From: Oscillospiraceae bacterium
Lineage (GTDB): Bacteria; Bacillota; Clostridia; Oscillospirales; Ruminococcaceae
Assembly: GCA_017829005.1 (NCBI GenBank)
Contig: JAGAJF010000151.1
Location: forward strand, 1-53,095
Reading direction: 5' to 3'
DNA: 53,095 nt
Below are positions 17,073 through 26,012 of the stretch, in pieces. The notes under the pieces were generated by a model that searched no databases, had not been told where the DNA came from, and saw nothing but the letters and a program-made list of their open reading frames with translations. The translations under genes and the position numbers were made by a program. How positions within the stretch are numbered: position 1 is the stretch's first letter; each line of letters starts with the position of its first letter.

Positions 17073-18725
17073 TCAGTTCGGCTCAACGGAAATGATGTAG
17101 TAATAAACGGGCTGACCGCCGCGTACAAAGTTGACATCAACAGAGCCCAGCTTTGAGCGCATAATATTTTCAAGCTCCGCTGCCTTGTCGGAGGACACGT
17201 CCGAGCCGTACATAACCGTAACAAAGCCTGCATTTTTCTTGAGATTTTTCATAAGCTTTCTTGTGAGCTTGTAGGCAGCTCGTGTAACGTCCCTGTCAAT
17301 AAATGACAGCCTGCCGTTTTCAAGAGCAAGGATATCGCCCGCCTTTATCTCATGACCGCTGAAGCTGCTGTCTCTTGCGGCAAATGTCACAAGACCCGAC
17401 TGCACCTTTTCTGCGGCAAGGGTCATATTCATACGGTTTGTATCAAAATCCGAGTCGGGGTCGAAATTCATCATAGCAGACATTCCCTGGGGAACAGAGG
17501 TCGTCCTCAGAACGCAGATGGTCTTTTCGGAGAGCTTCATTGCCTGCTCCGCCGCCATAATGATGTTTTTGTTGTTGGGAAGTATAAAAACAGTCTCCGC
17601 CGGAACGGAATACACTGCTCTCAGAATATCATCTGCGGAGGGGTTCATAGTCTGACCGCCCCTTACGATGGCATCTGCCCCAAGGTCTGTAAACATAGCC
17701 TCAACGCCGCTGCCATTAGCCACAGCCACAAAGCCGAACTGCTTTTCGGGAGCTGCGGGAACGGGCTTTTCATTCGACACCTTCACAGCCGCAGCCTTTT
17801 TCTCACGCTGGAGACGCATATTGTCCACCTTCATATTGCAGAGAGAACCGAATTCCAGTCCCTTCTCAAAGGCAAGACCGGGGTGATCTGTGTGAACGTG
17901 TACCTTGATTATATCCTCATCGTCCACCACCACAACGCAGTCGCCGATAGACTCAAGATATTCTCTCAGCTCCGCAGGCTTTTTTGCGGTGTCCGTTACA
18001 TTAACGATAAATTCGGTGCAGTAGCCGAAGGTTATCTCAAGAGTTTCATCGTCCTCAACGGAGAAGGAATATTTTCCGTCGGAAACTATCTTAGGCTCTG
18101 CGGAAACCGTCCTCGGCTCGCCCCTGAAAGCTTTGAGCATTTCGTTAAATATGATAACAAGACCCTTTCCGCCTGCGTCCACAACTCCCGCCTTTTTGAG
18201 AATGGGGAGCTGCTCGGGGGTCTTTGCAAGAGCGTCCTCGGCGGCAATGCAGACATCGTTCCACAGAGAAACAGGGTCATTTGTCATAAATGAGCTTTCA
18301 CGAGCCTTTTCGGCAGACACTCTCGCAACTGTGAGGATAGTGCCCTCCGCAGGCTTCATAACGGACTTGTAAGCCGCTTCAACGCCTATCTCAAGAGCGC
18401 TTGCCACATCATCGCAGCCTGCTTCCTTCTTCCCCGAAAGCCCCTTTGAGAAGCCGCGGAAAAGCAGAGATGTGATAACGCCCGAGTTTCCTCTTGCGCC
18501 CCTGAGCATTGCGGAAGCCGCAGCGGAAGCCACCTCGGAAACGTCTGCTTCGTCGGGAACGGAGGTAAGTGCGTTCATGGCGTTTGCAAGGGTGAGGGAC
18601 ATATTTGTACCCGTATCTCCGTCGGGAACGGGATAAACATTCAGCTCATCGACCTGTTTTTTCATCTCAGACAGGGTCAGAGCCGCTGATATAAGAGCAT
18701 CTTTAAGCATTTTTCCGCTGATCAC
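17073..18725 (-). CDS. DAK2-domain protein, FakA/YloV-like fatty acid kinase
   Basis: 550-residue protein. The N-terminal DAK2 (DhaL-like) domain has the metal/ATP motif NVYPVPDGDTGTNMSLTL and GARGNSGVI; the middle and C-terminal domains match the FakA/YloV layout. FakA phosphorylates fatty acids bound to FakB (DegV-type) proteins; no fakB is in the window. I prefer GTG 18725 (GGGAG 8 bases upstream) to the in-frame GTG 18764, which has no ribosome binding site. First gene of the leftward operon ending at 13755. Confidence 0.85.
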   Translation of the reverse strand: MISGKMLKDALISAALTLSEMKKQVDELNVYPVPDGDTGTNMSLTLANAMNALTSVPDEADVSEVASAAASAMLRGARGNSGVITSLLFRGFSKGLSGKKEAGCDDVASALEIGVEAAYKSVMKPAEGTILTVARVSAEKARESSFMTNDPVSLWNDVCIAAEDALAKTPEQLPILKKAGVVDAGGKGLVIIFNEMLKAFRGEPRTVSAEPKIVSDGKYSFSVEDDETLEITFGYCTEFIVNVTDTAKKPAELREYLESIGDCVVVVDDEDIIKVHVHTDHPGLAFEKGLEFGSLCNMKVDNMRLQREKKAAAVKVSNEKPVPAAPEKQFGFVAVANGSGVEAMFTDLGADAIVRGGQTMNPSADDILRAVYSVPAETVFILPNNKNIIMAAEQAMKLSEKTICVLRTTSVPQGMSAMMNFDPDSDFDTNRMNMTLAAEKVQSGLVTFAARDSSFSGHEIKAGDILALENGRLSFIDRDVTRAAYKLTRKLMKNLKKNAGFVTVMYGSDVSSDKAAELENIMRSKLGSVDVNFVRGGQPVYYYIISVEPN

Positions 18726-18811
18726 GAAATCATCTCCCGGTTTTTTGTTTATCATAAACAGCACAGCTGTAATTATCGGTACAATAGTAAAAGTCTACTC
18801 AGATAAATTTA

Positions 18812-18840
18812 ATTATACCACACAGCTCTCAAAATTTCTA
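18812..18840 (-). promoter_or_regulatory. extended -10 promoter of the FakA-oxidoreductase operon
   Basis: Minus strand: TGG-TATAAT (-10 at 18812-18817) with a weak TAGAAA at the -35 position (18835-18840). Confidence 0.65.
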
Positions 18841-18964
18841 TAATAAATTGTGAATAAGGATAGACACAAATATTATTTTAAGGAATATTTTATTAAAAAT
18901 ATTAGGAATAAAAAGATAAATCGTGTCATATACATATACGAATAAATCTTACGAGGTGTTCATA

Positions 18965-19249
18965 ATGGAAAACAAGCAGAATAAGCCCCGTCAGAACCAT
19001 ACGGTAAATATGGAAAACCGCAGCAAGGTGGTGATAACGGGAGTTACCGATACGGATAAATTCACCGAGAATTCGGTGCTTCTTTACACCTGTATGGGGG
19101 AGCTTATCATAAAGGGGAAGGGACTTCGGGTAACTCTTCTGTCGGTGGAAAGCGGCGATATGGCGGTGGAGGGGGATATTGACAGCATAATTTACGGAGA
19201 CAGTCAGGTGAAGTCGCCCCTCGGTTTTATGGGCAGACTTCTCAAATAA
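18965..19249 (+). CDS. yabP: sporulation protein YabP
   Basis: 94-residue YabP/YqfC-family protein, with LLYTCMGELIIKGKGLRV typical of the family. It is needed for spore cortex formation, in the mother cell, in Bacillus subtilis. ATG 18965 follows ACGAGGTG; an upstream ATG at 18923 has no binding site. The order yabP-yabQ-divIC-S1 gene is the conserved Bacillus/Clostridium arrangement, which supports the call. Confidence 0.88.
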   Translation: MENKQNKPRQNHTVNMENRSKVVITGVTDTDKFTENSVLLYTCMGELIIKGKGLRVTLLSVESGDMAVEGDIDSIIYGDSQVKSPLGFMGRLLK

Positions 19250-19300
19250 AAGGAGGGAAAAGCTACGGAACTGCTTGCAAAGATAGAGCCTGAGACCTTT

Positions 19301-19804
19301 ATGCCCGTATGCCGCCAGACAGAATTGTTTTTATTGTCGGTGCTGCTGGGAGGAGGTCTGGGGGTGCTGTGGGACGTTTTCAGAGCATTAAGAGCCATAT
19401 TTCCCGTGATGGGCAAAGCTGTTCCCACAGCGGTGTGCGACGGGCTTTACCTTATCCTCTGCGGAATTGGGATATACATTTTCTCGCTTATTATGGGGGA
19501 CGGGCAGGTGAGGGGATATTACTGGCTGGGGGCGTTTCTGGGAGCGGTCATCTATATCCTCACCGCGGGAACGGTGGTCATCGGCATAATACGGAGCATT
19601 TTCGGCACTGTTTACAGGGTTCTTGGGAACATTATCGGGAAAATGTCAAAGCCCTTTGCCAAAATGTTTCAAAAAATTGGCACAAAAAAAGGTTACAAAT
19701 TTGTGACAAACGCCAAAAAAATGTTCCATAAATGTAAATATTATCAAAAAGACTTGAAAAGCAAGGGGCAGATGGTGTATAATAAAACAGCTAAGATGAA
19801 ATAA
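19301..19804 (+). CDS. yabQ: sporulation membrane protein YabQ
   Basis: At least 167 residues with three or four hydrophobic segments in the first 110 (for example TELFLLSVLLGGGLGVLWDV) and a basic, lysine-rich tail. YabQ is an outer-forespore-membrane protein required for cortex assembly. The first canonical start is ATG 19301, which has no ribosome binding site. The strong AGGAGG at 19251-19256 lies 8 bases from an in-frame ACG (19265), giving 12 more residues (TELLAKIEPETF) before Met19301. Translation probably starts upstream of the coordinate given here. Confidence 0.85.
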   Translation: MPVCRQTELFLLSVLLGGGLGVLWDVFRALRAIFPVMGKAVPTAVCDGLYLILCGIGIYIFSLIMGDGQVRGYYWLGAFLGAVIYILTAGTVVIGIIRSIFGTVYRVLGNIIGKMSKPFAKMFQKIGTKKGYKFVTNAKKMFHKCKYYQKDLKSKGQMVYNKTAKMK

Positions 19805-19834
19805 GAGCAGGCATTGTCAAGGACGGTGATTTTT

Positions 19835-20200
19835 ATGTATGCACAGAAGGATACAAGCGCAAAAGACCGCAAAGCGGCTCGTGCCGTGCTTAAAAAGGCA
19901 TATAATAAAAAGTACCGTCAGAACCACGCTTTGCTTAAATTTGTGGGAACTACGGTTTCTTTGCTGCTTATCGCAGCCTGCGGAGCGTCAATTTTCAGCG
20001 ATATGCTGGAATATAACGAGAAGCAGGCTGAGCTTGAGGAATTAAAGCTCAGAGCCGAGCAGCTTGAGGCTGAAAATGCCGAGTATGAAAGCATTCTGAA
20101 CGAAGAGGACGAGCGCACATATATGGAGCGTCTGGCAATAGAAAAGCTGGGCTATGCATATCCCGACGAGCGCCGCTTCTATGACACCACCAGAAGCTGA
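19835..20200 (+). CDS. divIC: DivIC/FtsB-type septum formation initiator
   Basis: 121-residue bitopic protein: a basic N-terminus (residues 1-35), one membrane span (LLKFVGTTVSLLLIAACGAS), then a leucine/glutamate coiled coil (EKQAELEELKLRAEQLEAEN) and a short C-terminal domain with MERLAIEKLGYAYPDE, typical of DivIC. It acts in the divisome with FtsL and DivIB. ATG 19835 after AAGGA is preferred to TTG 19814. Third gene of the yabP block. Confidence 0.88.
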   Translation: MYAQKDTSAKDRKAARAVLKKAYNKKYRQNHALLKFVGTTVSLLLIAACGASIFSDMLEYNEKQAELEELKLRAEQLEAENAEYESILNEEDERTYMERLAIEKLGYAYPDERRFYDTTRS

Positions 20201-20235
20201 TACATAAAAATTTAAGGAAGGATAATATTCTATTT

Positions 20236-20721
20236 ATGCAGCCGGATGTAGGAAAAATTTATGAGGGCAAGGTCACAGGCATAACCAAGTTCGGAGCGTT
20301 CGTTGAGATCGAGCCGGGGGTAACGGGAATGGTGCACATTTCCGAGGTCGCCAACACATTTGTAAACGAGATCAAGGATCATCTTACAGAGGGTCAGCAG
20401 GTCAAGGTAAAGGTGCTTTCCGTATCCGAGGAGGGCAAAATTTCCCTTTCCATAAAGAAGGCTCTTCCCGCACCTCCCAAGAAGGAATTCAGAGGACCGA
20501 GAGAGGGCGGCGGCAGACCAAACGGAAATACAGGCAAGCCGAACGGTGCTGCAGGTAAACCGAGACAGGACAGAGTCGTTCCCAAGGAGCCTCAGACACC
20601 TGAGTCTGCATTTGAGGATATGCTCAATAAATTCAAGGCAAGCTCCGATGAAAGGATAGGAGATATCCGCAAGAATATGGACAATAAGCGCAGAAACACC
20701 TCAAGAAGAAGAGGCGGTTAA
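20236..20721 (+). CDS. yabR: S1-domain RNA-binding protein (YabR-like)
   Basis: 161 residues. Residues 3-75 form an S1 domain (GKIYEGKVTGITKFGAFVEI, then HISEV and KVLSVSEEGKISLSIK). The remainder is a low-complexity Pro/Gly/Asn/Arg tail ending in RRNTSRRRGG, probably an additional RNA-binding region. In Bacillus the YabR gene follows divIC, as here. Function likely in RNA metabolism or translation; not defined. Confidence 0.85.
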   Translation: MQPDVGKIYEGKVTGITKFGAFVEIEPGVTGMVHISEVANTFVNEIKDHLTEGQQVKVKVLSVSEEGKISLSIKKALPAPPKKEFRGPREGGGRPNGNTGKPNGAAGKPRQDRVVPKEPQTPESAFEDMLNKFKASSDERIGDIRKNMDNKRRNTSRRRGG

Positions 20722-20735
20722 CAGCGTTTTCATTG

Positions 20736-20768
20736 CCGCCGCAGCTTTTTCCTGCGGCGGTTTATTTT
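20736..20768 (+). terminator. intrinsic terminator of the yabP block
   Basis: CCGCCGCAG (20736-20744) pairs with CTGCGGCGG (20752-20760), followed by TTTATTTTT. Confidence 0.92.
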
Positions 20769-20806
20769 TAAAAAAATCTGCATATCAAATATACGGGAGA
20801 ATAGCT

Positions 20807-22243
20807 ATGAAACACAGTTCATTATTAAAGAAAGCAATATCAGCCTTTATCGCCGCAGTAATTCTAATTACAGTACTGGCAGTACCCGCAGAAGCGGCAG
20901 AACCGATAGAAGCGGCGGAAAAAGCTGTGGAAGCTATCAATGCAGGCTGGAATTTAGGCAATACCCTTGACAGCTGCGGTGAATGGATAGGTCTCTATAC
21001 CGACGGCAAGCCTTCAAGCTATGAAACTGCCTGGGGCAATCCGACAGCGTCCAAAAAGCTGATTACAGCCGTAAAAAAGGCAGGCTTCAATGCGGTAAGA
21101 GTTCCTGTGACATGGGCTGAGCATATTGATGACAGCGGCAATATCGACAAGGAATGGCTTGACCGTGTGCAGGAGGTGGTGGACTATGTACTCTCACAGG
21201 ATATGTACTGTATACTTAACGTTCACCACGACGCAGGAGCGGACGGCTGGCTTGAGGCGTCCGGGGAATGTTATAAAAATAATTCAAAGAAATTTGCCGG
21301 ATTGTGGAAAAATATTGCCCTCCGTTTCAGAGACTGCGGCGGCAAGCTTATTTTTGAAGGCTTCAATGAAATGCTTGACAGCAATAACAGCTGGACCGAT
21401 GCCAAGGTAAACGACGCATATAAAGCGTTAAACGATTTTAATCAGCTTTTTGTTGACACGGTAAGAAAAACAGGCGGAAACAATGCAGAACGTAATCTTA
21501 TGGTGCAGGTCTATTCGGGAAGCTGTTCAGAGAAGGCACTGGCAGGATTTGTGCTTCCCGCTGATACCGCAAAAAACCATCTGATTATACAGACTCATAA
21601 TTACGACCCCCAGGGCTTTACCGCCTCCGATGCAACGTGGACAACAATGACGGATAAATGGGGTTCTGCTTCCGAAAAGGCATATTTTGACAAGCTGTTT
21701 TCAAGGCTCGGAAGCTTTTCCCAAAAACAGGGCGCACCGCTTGTCATAGGAGAATTCGGCGCCGAATTCAAGGATAATAACAGCTCACGAAAGCTTTATG
21801 CGGAATATTTTGTAAACGCCGCAGCAAAGCAGGGAATAAAATGCTTCTGGTGGGATACGGGAAAAATGGCGCTCTTTGACCGAGAGAAATGTACCGTTAC
21901 CCACCCGGAAATAGTAAAGGCGCTGACGGGATATTCTTCAAAAAAGGATAACGGAAAAAGCTCTGCAGATATAACCGAAAAGCTTTCCCGTCCCGATGTC
22001 ACAGCCAAAATAAACGGCAGTAGGATAACCTTGAAATGGAACAGCATAGAAGGTGCATACTGCTACAGAGTTTATGAATATAACTCCGAAAAAGGAAAGT
22101 ATGTGAGGATAAAAACCGTCAAGAATACCTCCTGCACGATAAAATTATCCGAAGCGTCAAGCCGCAGGTTCATTGTCTGTGCCGTTTCAAAAACCGACAG
22201 CGGCTATAAAAACGGTGAGCTTTCCAAGGCAGTGAAGGTCTGA
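20807..22243 (+). CDS. secreted GH5 endoglucanase (GH5_4-like) with C-terminal FN3-like domain
   Basis: 478 residues. A signal peptide (basic KHSSLLKKA, hydrophobic core, cut near AEAAEP) exports it. The GH5 barrel shows NAGWNLGNTLDS, ETAWGNP, VRVPVTW and NVHHDA; the acid/base is Glu188 (FEGFNEM) and the nucleophile Glu316 (VIGEFGA). Motif wording points to subfamily 4, which cleaves beta-1,4-glucan or xyloglucan. Residues about 395-478 resemble a fibronectin-III fold. No dockerin or carbohydrate-binding module is visible, so it is probably a free enzyme. GGGAG precedes the ATG. It overlaps the next stretch by a TGATG junction. Confidence 0.92.
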   Translation: MKHSSLLKKAISAFIAAVILITVLAVPAEAAEPIEAAEKAVEAINAGWNLGNTLDSCGEWIGLYTDGKPSSYETAWGNPTASKKLITAVKKAGFNAVRVPVTWAEHIDDSGNIDKEWLDRVQEVVDYVLSQDMYCILNVHHDAGADGWLEASGECYKNNSKKFAGLWKNIALRFRDCGGKLIFEGFNEMLDSNNSWTDAKVNDAYKALNDFNQLFVDTVRKTGGNNAERNLMVQVYSGSCSEKALAGFVLPADTAKNHLIIQTHNYDPQGFTASDATWTTMTDKWGSASEKAYFDKLFSRLGSFSQKQGAPLVIGEFGAEFKDNNSSRKLYAEYFVNAAAKQGIKCFWWDTGKMALFDREKCTVTHPEIVKALTGYSSKKDNGKSSADITEKLSRPDVTAKINGSRITLKWNSIEGAYCYRVYEYNSEKGKYVRIKTVKNTSCTIKLSEASSRRFIVCAVSKTDSGYKNGELSKAVKV

Positions 22244-22278
22244 TGATAAAGACAAAGCCAAAAAGAGGAGGCGAGCCG

Positions 22279-22782
22279 ATGTATATGGAAGTATGCAGAG
22301 ACCTGCTTGAGCGAACTCTTGCAATGAACCTGAAAAACAGCAGCATTGCAGCGGAAATATTGTATGAGCCTTCATTTGTAAGTCAGGGGAAAACCGTCTA
22401 TTGTCAGGTGAGAAAACAAAACAGTGAAATGTTTATTTGCTATGAGCATTTCAGCCGCTATGATGCAAGGCTCTTGAAATGTACCGAAATATCCGCAGAT
22501 TTCGGGGACGATTTTTTTACCGATAATTTCTGCGGAATAAAATTGCTTGATAATGATGGACAACAGAGCATAGAAAAACGTATTGACGAGATAAGCACAA
22601 TAAAATGCAGGAAAATAAAATCTTCATTGGGGCTTGACGGCTATAGCCATACGGTGGTAATAAACGGGCGCAGCTTTTTTTGGTGGTGTGAACCTGTTTC
22701 AAATAATGCCAAGCTTTTAAACGAACCGGTGTCTGCAGTCTTTTCATTTCTGCCCGAGGATCTCAGAAGGACTGAGCAATAG
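22279..22782 (+). CDS. hypothetical protein downstream of cellulase
   Basis: 167-residue soluble protein with several Cys, Trp and Phe residues; no motif recognised. ATG 22279 lies 7 bases after a perfect AGGAGG, which decides against the ATG at 22243 that overlaps the cellulase stop. It is likely co-transcribed with the cellulase, but nothing in its sequence links it to polysaccharide use. The gene ends about 40 bases before the thiC promoter. Confidence 0.6.
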   Translation: MYMEVCRDLLERTLAMNLKNSSIAAEILYEPSFVSQGKTVYCQVRKQNSEMFICYEHFSRYDARLLKCTEISADFGDDFFTDNFCGIKLLDNDGQQSIEKRIDEISTIKCRKIKSSLGLDGYSHTVVINGRSFFWWCEPVSNNAKLLNEPVSAVFSFLPEDLRRTEQ

Positions 22783-22822
22783 TCCTTTTTGCTATAGCCT
22801 GCGGTTTATTATTATTTTCCCC

Positions 22823-22851
22823 TTGACTAATCCCAAAACAGATGATATAAT
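22823..22851 (+). promoter_or_regulatory. promoter of thiC
   Basis: TTGACT (22823-22828), 17-base spacer, TATAAT (22846-22851), just before the TPP aptamer. Confidence 0.9.
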
Positions 22852-22860
22852 ATAAAAAGT

Positions 22861-22934
22861 AATGCAGGGGCACTGCGAAAGCGGTTGAGAAGCACCCTTT
22901 GAACCTGTCGGTCAATACCGTGGGAGGGAGCATA
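22861..22934 (+). promoter_or_regulatory. TPP riboswitch aptamer (THI element)
   Basis: Contains the conserved TTGAGAAGCACCCTTTGAAC core with CTGTCGG, followed by GGGAGG. P1 is formed by ATGC (22862-22865) and GCAT (22930-22933). It binds thiamine pyrophosphate and controls thiC. Confidence 0.95.
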
Positions 22935-23001
22935 CAAAGAAACTTATGCCTTGTATGTATATTCTCCCCGCAGAGAGGATATATTTATCAAGGCTTTTTT
23001 T
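22931..23001 (+). terminator. riboswitch expression platform (terminator/antiterminator)
   Basis: Terminator: GCCTTG (22948-22953) with CAAGGC (22989-22994) around an inner stem TATATTCTCC/GAGGATATA, then seven T. Alternative: CATACAA (22931-22937, overlapping P1) with TTGTATG (22951-22957), which breaks the terminator base. Confidence 0.8.
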
Positions 23002-23033
23002 ATTTAGTAAATAGCTGAAAGGAACGAGTATAT

Positions 23034-24347
23034 ATGAGAGCATACAAGACCCAGATGGAAGCGGCGAAAAAGGGTATCGTCACCCCCGAGATGGAGATAG
23101 TGGCAAAAAAGGAATACACCTCCCCCGAGGAAATAATGAAAAAGGTAGCGGAAGGCTCTGTGGCTATCCCTGCAAATATAAACCATAAGTCCCTGTCCCC
23201 CGAGGGAATAGGCGCAGGGCTTCGCACAAAGATAAACGTAAATCTGGGCATTTCGGGCGACTGCAAGGATTACGAAAGAGAGCTTGAAAAGGTGAAAATG
23301 TCCATACATTTCGGCGCAGAAGCAATAATGGATCTTTCAAACTACGGCAAGACCAACAAATTCCGCACAAAGCTTATCGAGATGTCTCCTGCAATGATAG
23401 GCACCGTGCCAATGTATGACGCTATCGGCTATCTCGATAAGGATCTCCTGGATATTACCGCAAAGGACTTTCTGAAAGTAGTCGAGGCTCACGCAAAGGA
23501 AGGCGTGGACTTTATGACTATCCACGCAGGCATAAACAAGCGGGCTGTTGAAGCCTTCAGACGTGAGGGCAGAAAGATGAATATCGTTTCCCGAGGCGGC
23601 TCACTTCTCTTTGCATGGATGGCTATGACAGGGAATGAAAACCCGTTTTTTGAGTATTATGACGATGTTCTCGAGATCCTCCGAGAGTACGACGTGACCA
23701 TAAGTCTGGGAGACGCTCTCCGTCCGGGCTGTATCGACGACGCCACCGACGCGGGACAGATAAGCGAGCTTATTGAGCTTGGCAATCTGACCCTGAGAGC
23801 CTGGGAAAAGGACGTTCAGGTAATGGTGGAAGGTCCCGGACATATGGCAATGAACGAGATAGCCGCAAATATGACCCTCCAGAAGCGGATATGCCATAAC
23901 GCACCATTCTACGTTTTAGGTCCTCTTGTAACGGATATCTTCCCGGGCTATGACCATATCACAAGCGCCATAGGCGGAGCAATTGCAGCCGCAAACGGAG
24001 CGGATTTCCTCTGCTATGTCACCCCCGCCGAGCATCTTCGTCTCCCCGATGTAAACGATGTGAAGGAGGGCATTATAGCAAGCAAGATCGCTGCCCATGC
24101 CGCCGACATTGCCAAGGGCATACCCCACGCAAGGGACATGGACAACAAAATGGCAGAAGCACGCCACAAGGTGGACTGGGAGGAAATGTTTAAGTATGCC
24201 GCCGACCCCGAAAAGGCAAGAGCATACTTTGAAAGCACTCCCCCCGCCGACCGCCACACCTGTTCAATGTGCGGCAAAATGTGCGCCGTGAGAACAACAA
24301 ATATGATACTTGAGGGCAAAGAGGTAAAATTCTGCTCGGAGAAGTAA
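23034..24347 (+). CDS. thiC: phosphomethylpyrimidine synthase ThiC
   Basis: 437-residue radical-SAM enzyme that rearranges aminoimidazole ribotide to hydroxymethylpyrimidine phosphate in thiamine synthesis. Conserved stretches include [40 protein letters not shown] and [20 protein letters not shown]. The C-terminal cluster motif reads CSMCGKMC, i.e. C-x2-C-x3-C, one residue shorter than the E. coli CSMCGPKFC. AAAGGAA precedes the start. No other thi gene is in the window. Controlled by the TPP riboswitch immediately upstream. Confidence 0.95.
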   Translation: MRAYKTQMEAAKKGIVTPEMEIVAKKEYTSPEEIMKKVAEGSVAIPANINHKSLSPEGIGAGLRTKINVNLGISGDCKDYERELEKVKMSIHFGAEAIMDLSNYGKTNKFRTKLIEMSPAMIGTVPMYDAIGYLDKDLLDITAKDFLKVVEAHAKEGVDFMTIHAGINKRAVEAFRREGRKMNIVSRGGSLLFAWMAMTGNENPFFEYYDDVLEILREYDVTISLGDALRPGCIDDATDAGQISELIELGNLTLRAWEKDVQVMVEGPGHMAMNEIAANMTLQKRICHNAPFYVLGPLVTDIFPGYDHITSAIGGAIAAANGADFLCYVTPAEHLRLPDVNDVKEGIIASKIAAHAADIAKGIPHARDMDNKMAEARHKVDWEEMFKYAADPEKARAYFESTPPADRHTCSMCGKMCAVRTTNMILEGKEVKFCSEK

Positions 24348-24353
24348 GCATTT

Positions 24354-24386
24354 ACGGGACTTTCCAAATTTCGGAAGCCCCGTTTT
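24354..24386 (+). terminator. terminator of thiC
   Basis: Imperfect stem ACGGG..TTTCC with GGAA..CCCGT, followed by TTTTG. The next 200 bases (to 24594) are AT-rich and hold no gene that I can see. Confidence 0.75.
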
Positions 24387-24594
24387 GCTTTGATAAGATT
24401 ATAGCACAAAAGTGCCAATTTGTCAATAGACAGAGTGAACAAATTTTCTGCGGTATTATTTCCATTTCAGATTATATTACGAAAATATGCAAGTTTATAA
24501 ACTGAATAATTCATATTTATATGAAAATATATTATTTTAGTCGAATTATACCACATAAATGAAATTGTAAATGAAAAATCCGTCATTTTTGTGA

Positions 24595-24623
24595 TTGACA
24601 TATCCGCAAAAAGGTGGTATCAT
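24595..24623 (+). promoter_or_regulatory. promoter before the ATP-grasp operon
   Basis: TTGACA (24595-24600), 17-base spacer, TGG-TATCAT (24618-24623). Confidence 0.85.
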
Positions 24624-24640
24624 TTGTATATAGAGAAACA

Positions 24641-24673
24641 AAGGCGTTTCCGGACTTTTGGAAACGCCTTTTT
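24641..24673 (+). terminator. terminator-like hairpin in the operon leader
   Basis: Perfect 11-bp stem AAGGCGTTTCC (24641-24651) with GGAAACGCCTT (24660-24670), followed by TTTATTTT. It lies between the promoter and the first gene, so it acts as an attenuator or ends a short RNA of about 45 bases. Confidence 0.85.
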
Positions 24674-24695
24674 ATTTTGAAAAGAGATGAATGTT

Positions 24696-26012
24696 ATGAA
24701 CACACCTGTTGCAGATGCAAGAGAGATAAATGAGCTTCTTGCACGATACGGAGTAAAATTCGGAATTTACAAGCACGGCACCTTCAAGGAGCAGCTTTTT
24801 CCCTTTGACGCCATTCCCAGAATTATCACCGCCGAGGATTTTGCGGACATTGAAAAGGGTCTTGTCCAGAGGGTAGACGCTCTTAATATGTTCCTTAAAG
24901 ATATCTATTCCGAGGGAAAGATAATCAAGGACGGAATTGTCCCCGAGGATTTTGTTTATATCTCAAAGGGGTATCTTGCACCCTGTGCGGGATTTGTGCC
25001 GCCGAAGGGTATCTACAGCCACATTTCGGGCATTGACCTTGTTCAGGCAAAGGACGGCACATGGTACATACTTGAGGACAACCTGCGTATTCCCTCGGGA
25101 GCAAGCTATCCTCTTATCGCAAGAGAGCTTTGCCGAATGACCAGCCCCGATGTGTTCGAGAACAGCCGCATTGCGGACAACCGCAACTATGCGTCCCTCC
25201 TCAGAAGCACCATGGACTATGTAAACTGCGGCGGAATAAACGTTATCCTCACCCCGGGCAGATATAATGCCGCATACTTCGAGCACAGCTATCTTGCGGA
25301 AAAAACGGGTGCTGTTCTTGTTCAGAACACCGATCTGTTCGTGGAGGACAATATCCTTTATATGAAGGATTACCGTGGCGGAAAAACAAGAGTGGGAGCG
25401 GTCTACCGCCGCATTTCCGACGAGTATCTCGACCCCCTCACCTTCCTGCCCGAGTCCCTTATCGGCGTTGCTCATATCATGGACGCATACCGTGCGGGCA
25501 ATGTGGCGATAATAAACGCTCCGGGAAACGGCGTTGCGGACGACAAGGGCATTTACTATTTCGTTCCGAAAATGATAAAGTATTATCTGGGCGAAGAGCC
25601 TATCCTGAAAAATGCTCCCACATATCTTCCCTTCTACGAGGAGGACAGGAAATATGTGCTTGACAATCTTGAAAAGCTGGTGGTCAAGGACGTTTCCGAG
25701 GCAGGGGGCTACGGCGTTGTATTCGGCAGGGATATGACAAAGCAGGAGCTTTCGGACTGGAGAAAGCTCATTACCGAGCAGTCAAGGCGGTTCATTGCTC
25801 AGGAGGTCATTGATTTTATTGACCTTGAAGTTGCCGAAAACGGCGAGACCGTAATGCGCAAGGCTGATCTCAGAGCCTTTGTGCTCAGCGGAGACAAAAC
25901 AAGAGTATGGGCAAGCGGTCTGACCCGTTTCTCAAGGCAGGCAGATTCGTTTGTTGTAAATTCATCACAGGGCGGAGGTTTTAAAGACACATGGGTGCTA
26001 TTACCAGAATAA
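24696..26012 (+). CDS. circularly permuted ATP-grasp protein (amidoligase-type)
   Basis: 438-residue protein of the circularly permuted ATP-grasp family (DUF404/DUF407 type), seen in IVPEDFVYISKGYLAP, the ILEDNLRIPSG metal/ATP-binding segment and VYRRISDEYLDPL. Such proteins are predicted to form amide bonds and are usually coded next to an alpha-E protein and a transglutaminase-like peptidase, exactly as here. ATG 24696 is preferred to 24687, which abuts the GAAAAGAG site. The next gene overlaps its end by 22 bases. The substrate is not known. Confidence 0.88.
   Translation: MNTPVADAREINELLARYGVKFGIYKHGTFKEQLFPFDAIPRIITAEDFADIEKGLVQRVDALNMFLKDIYSEGKIIKDGIVPEDFVYISKGYLAPCAGFVPPKGIYSHISGIDLVQAKDGTWYILEDNLRIPSGASYPLIARELCRMTSPDVFENSRIADNRNYASLLRSTMDYVNCGGINVILTPGRYNAAYFEHSYLAEKTGAVLVQNTDLFVEDNILYMKDYRGGKTRVGAVYRRISDEYLDPLTFLPESLIGVAHIMDAYRAGNVAIINAPGNGVADDKGIYYFVPKMIKYYLGEEPILKNAPTYLPFYEEDRKYVLDNLEKLVVKDVSEAGGYGVVFGRDMTKQELSDWRKLITEQSRRFIAQEVIDFIDLEVAENGETVMRKADLRAFVLSGDKTRVWASGLTRFSRQADSFVVNSSQGGGFKDTWVLLPE

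Noticed and set aside
17352-18293. 313-codon ORF on the plus strand
   Set aside because: Antisense shadow of the FakA-like gene, with no ribosome binding site and His/Cys-rich composition typical of reversed G/C-biased codons.
18900-18964. SigE-type sporulation promoter before yabP
   Set aside because: A CATATACAT-like -10 with a GAATAAA 14 bases upstream is visible, but too degenerate in AT-rich DNA to claim.
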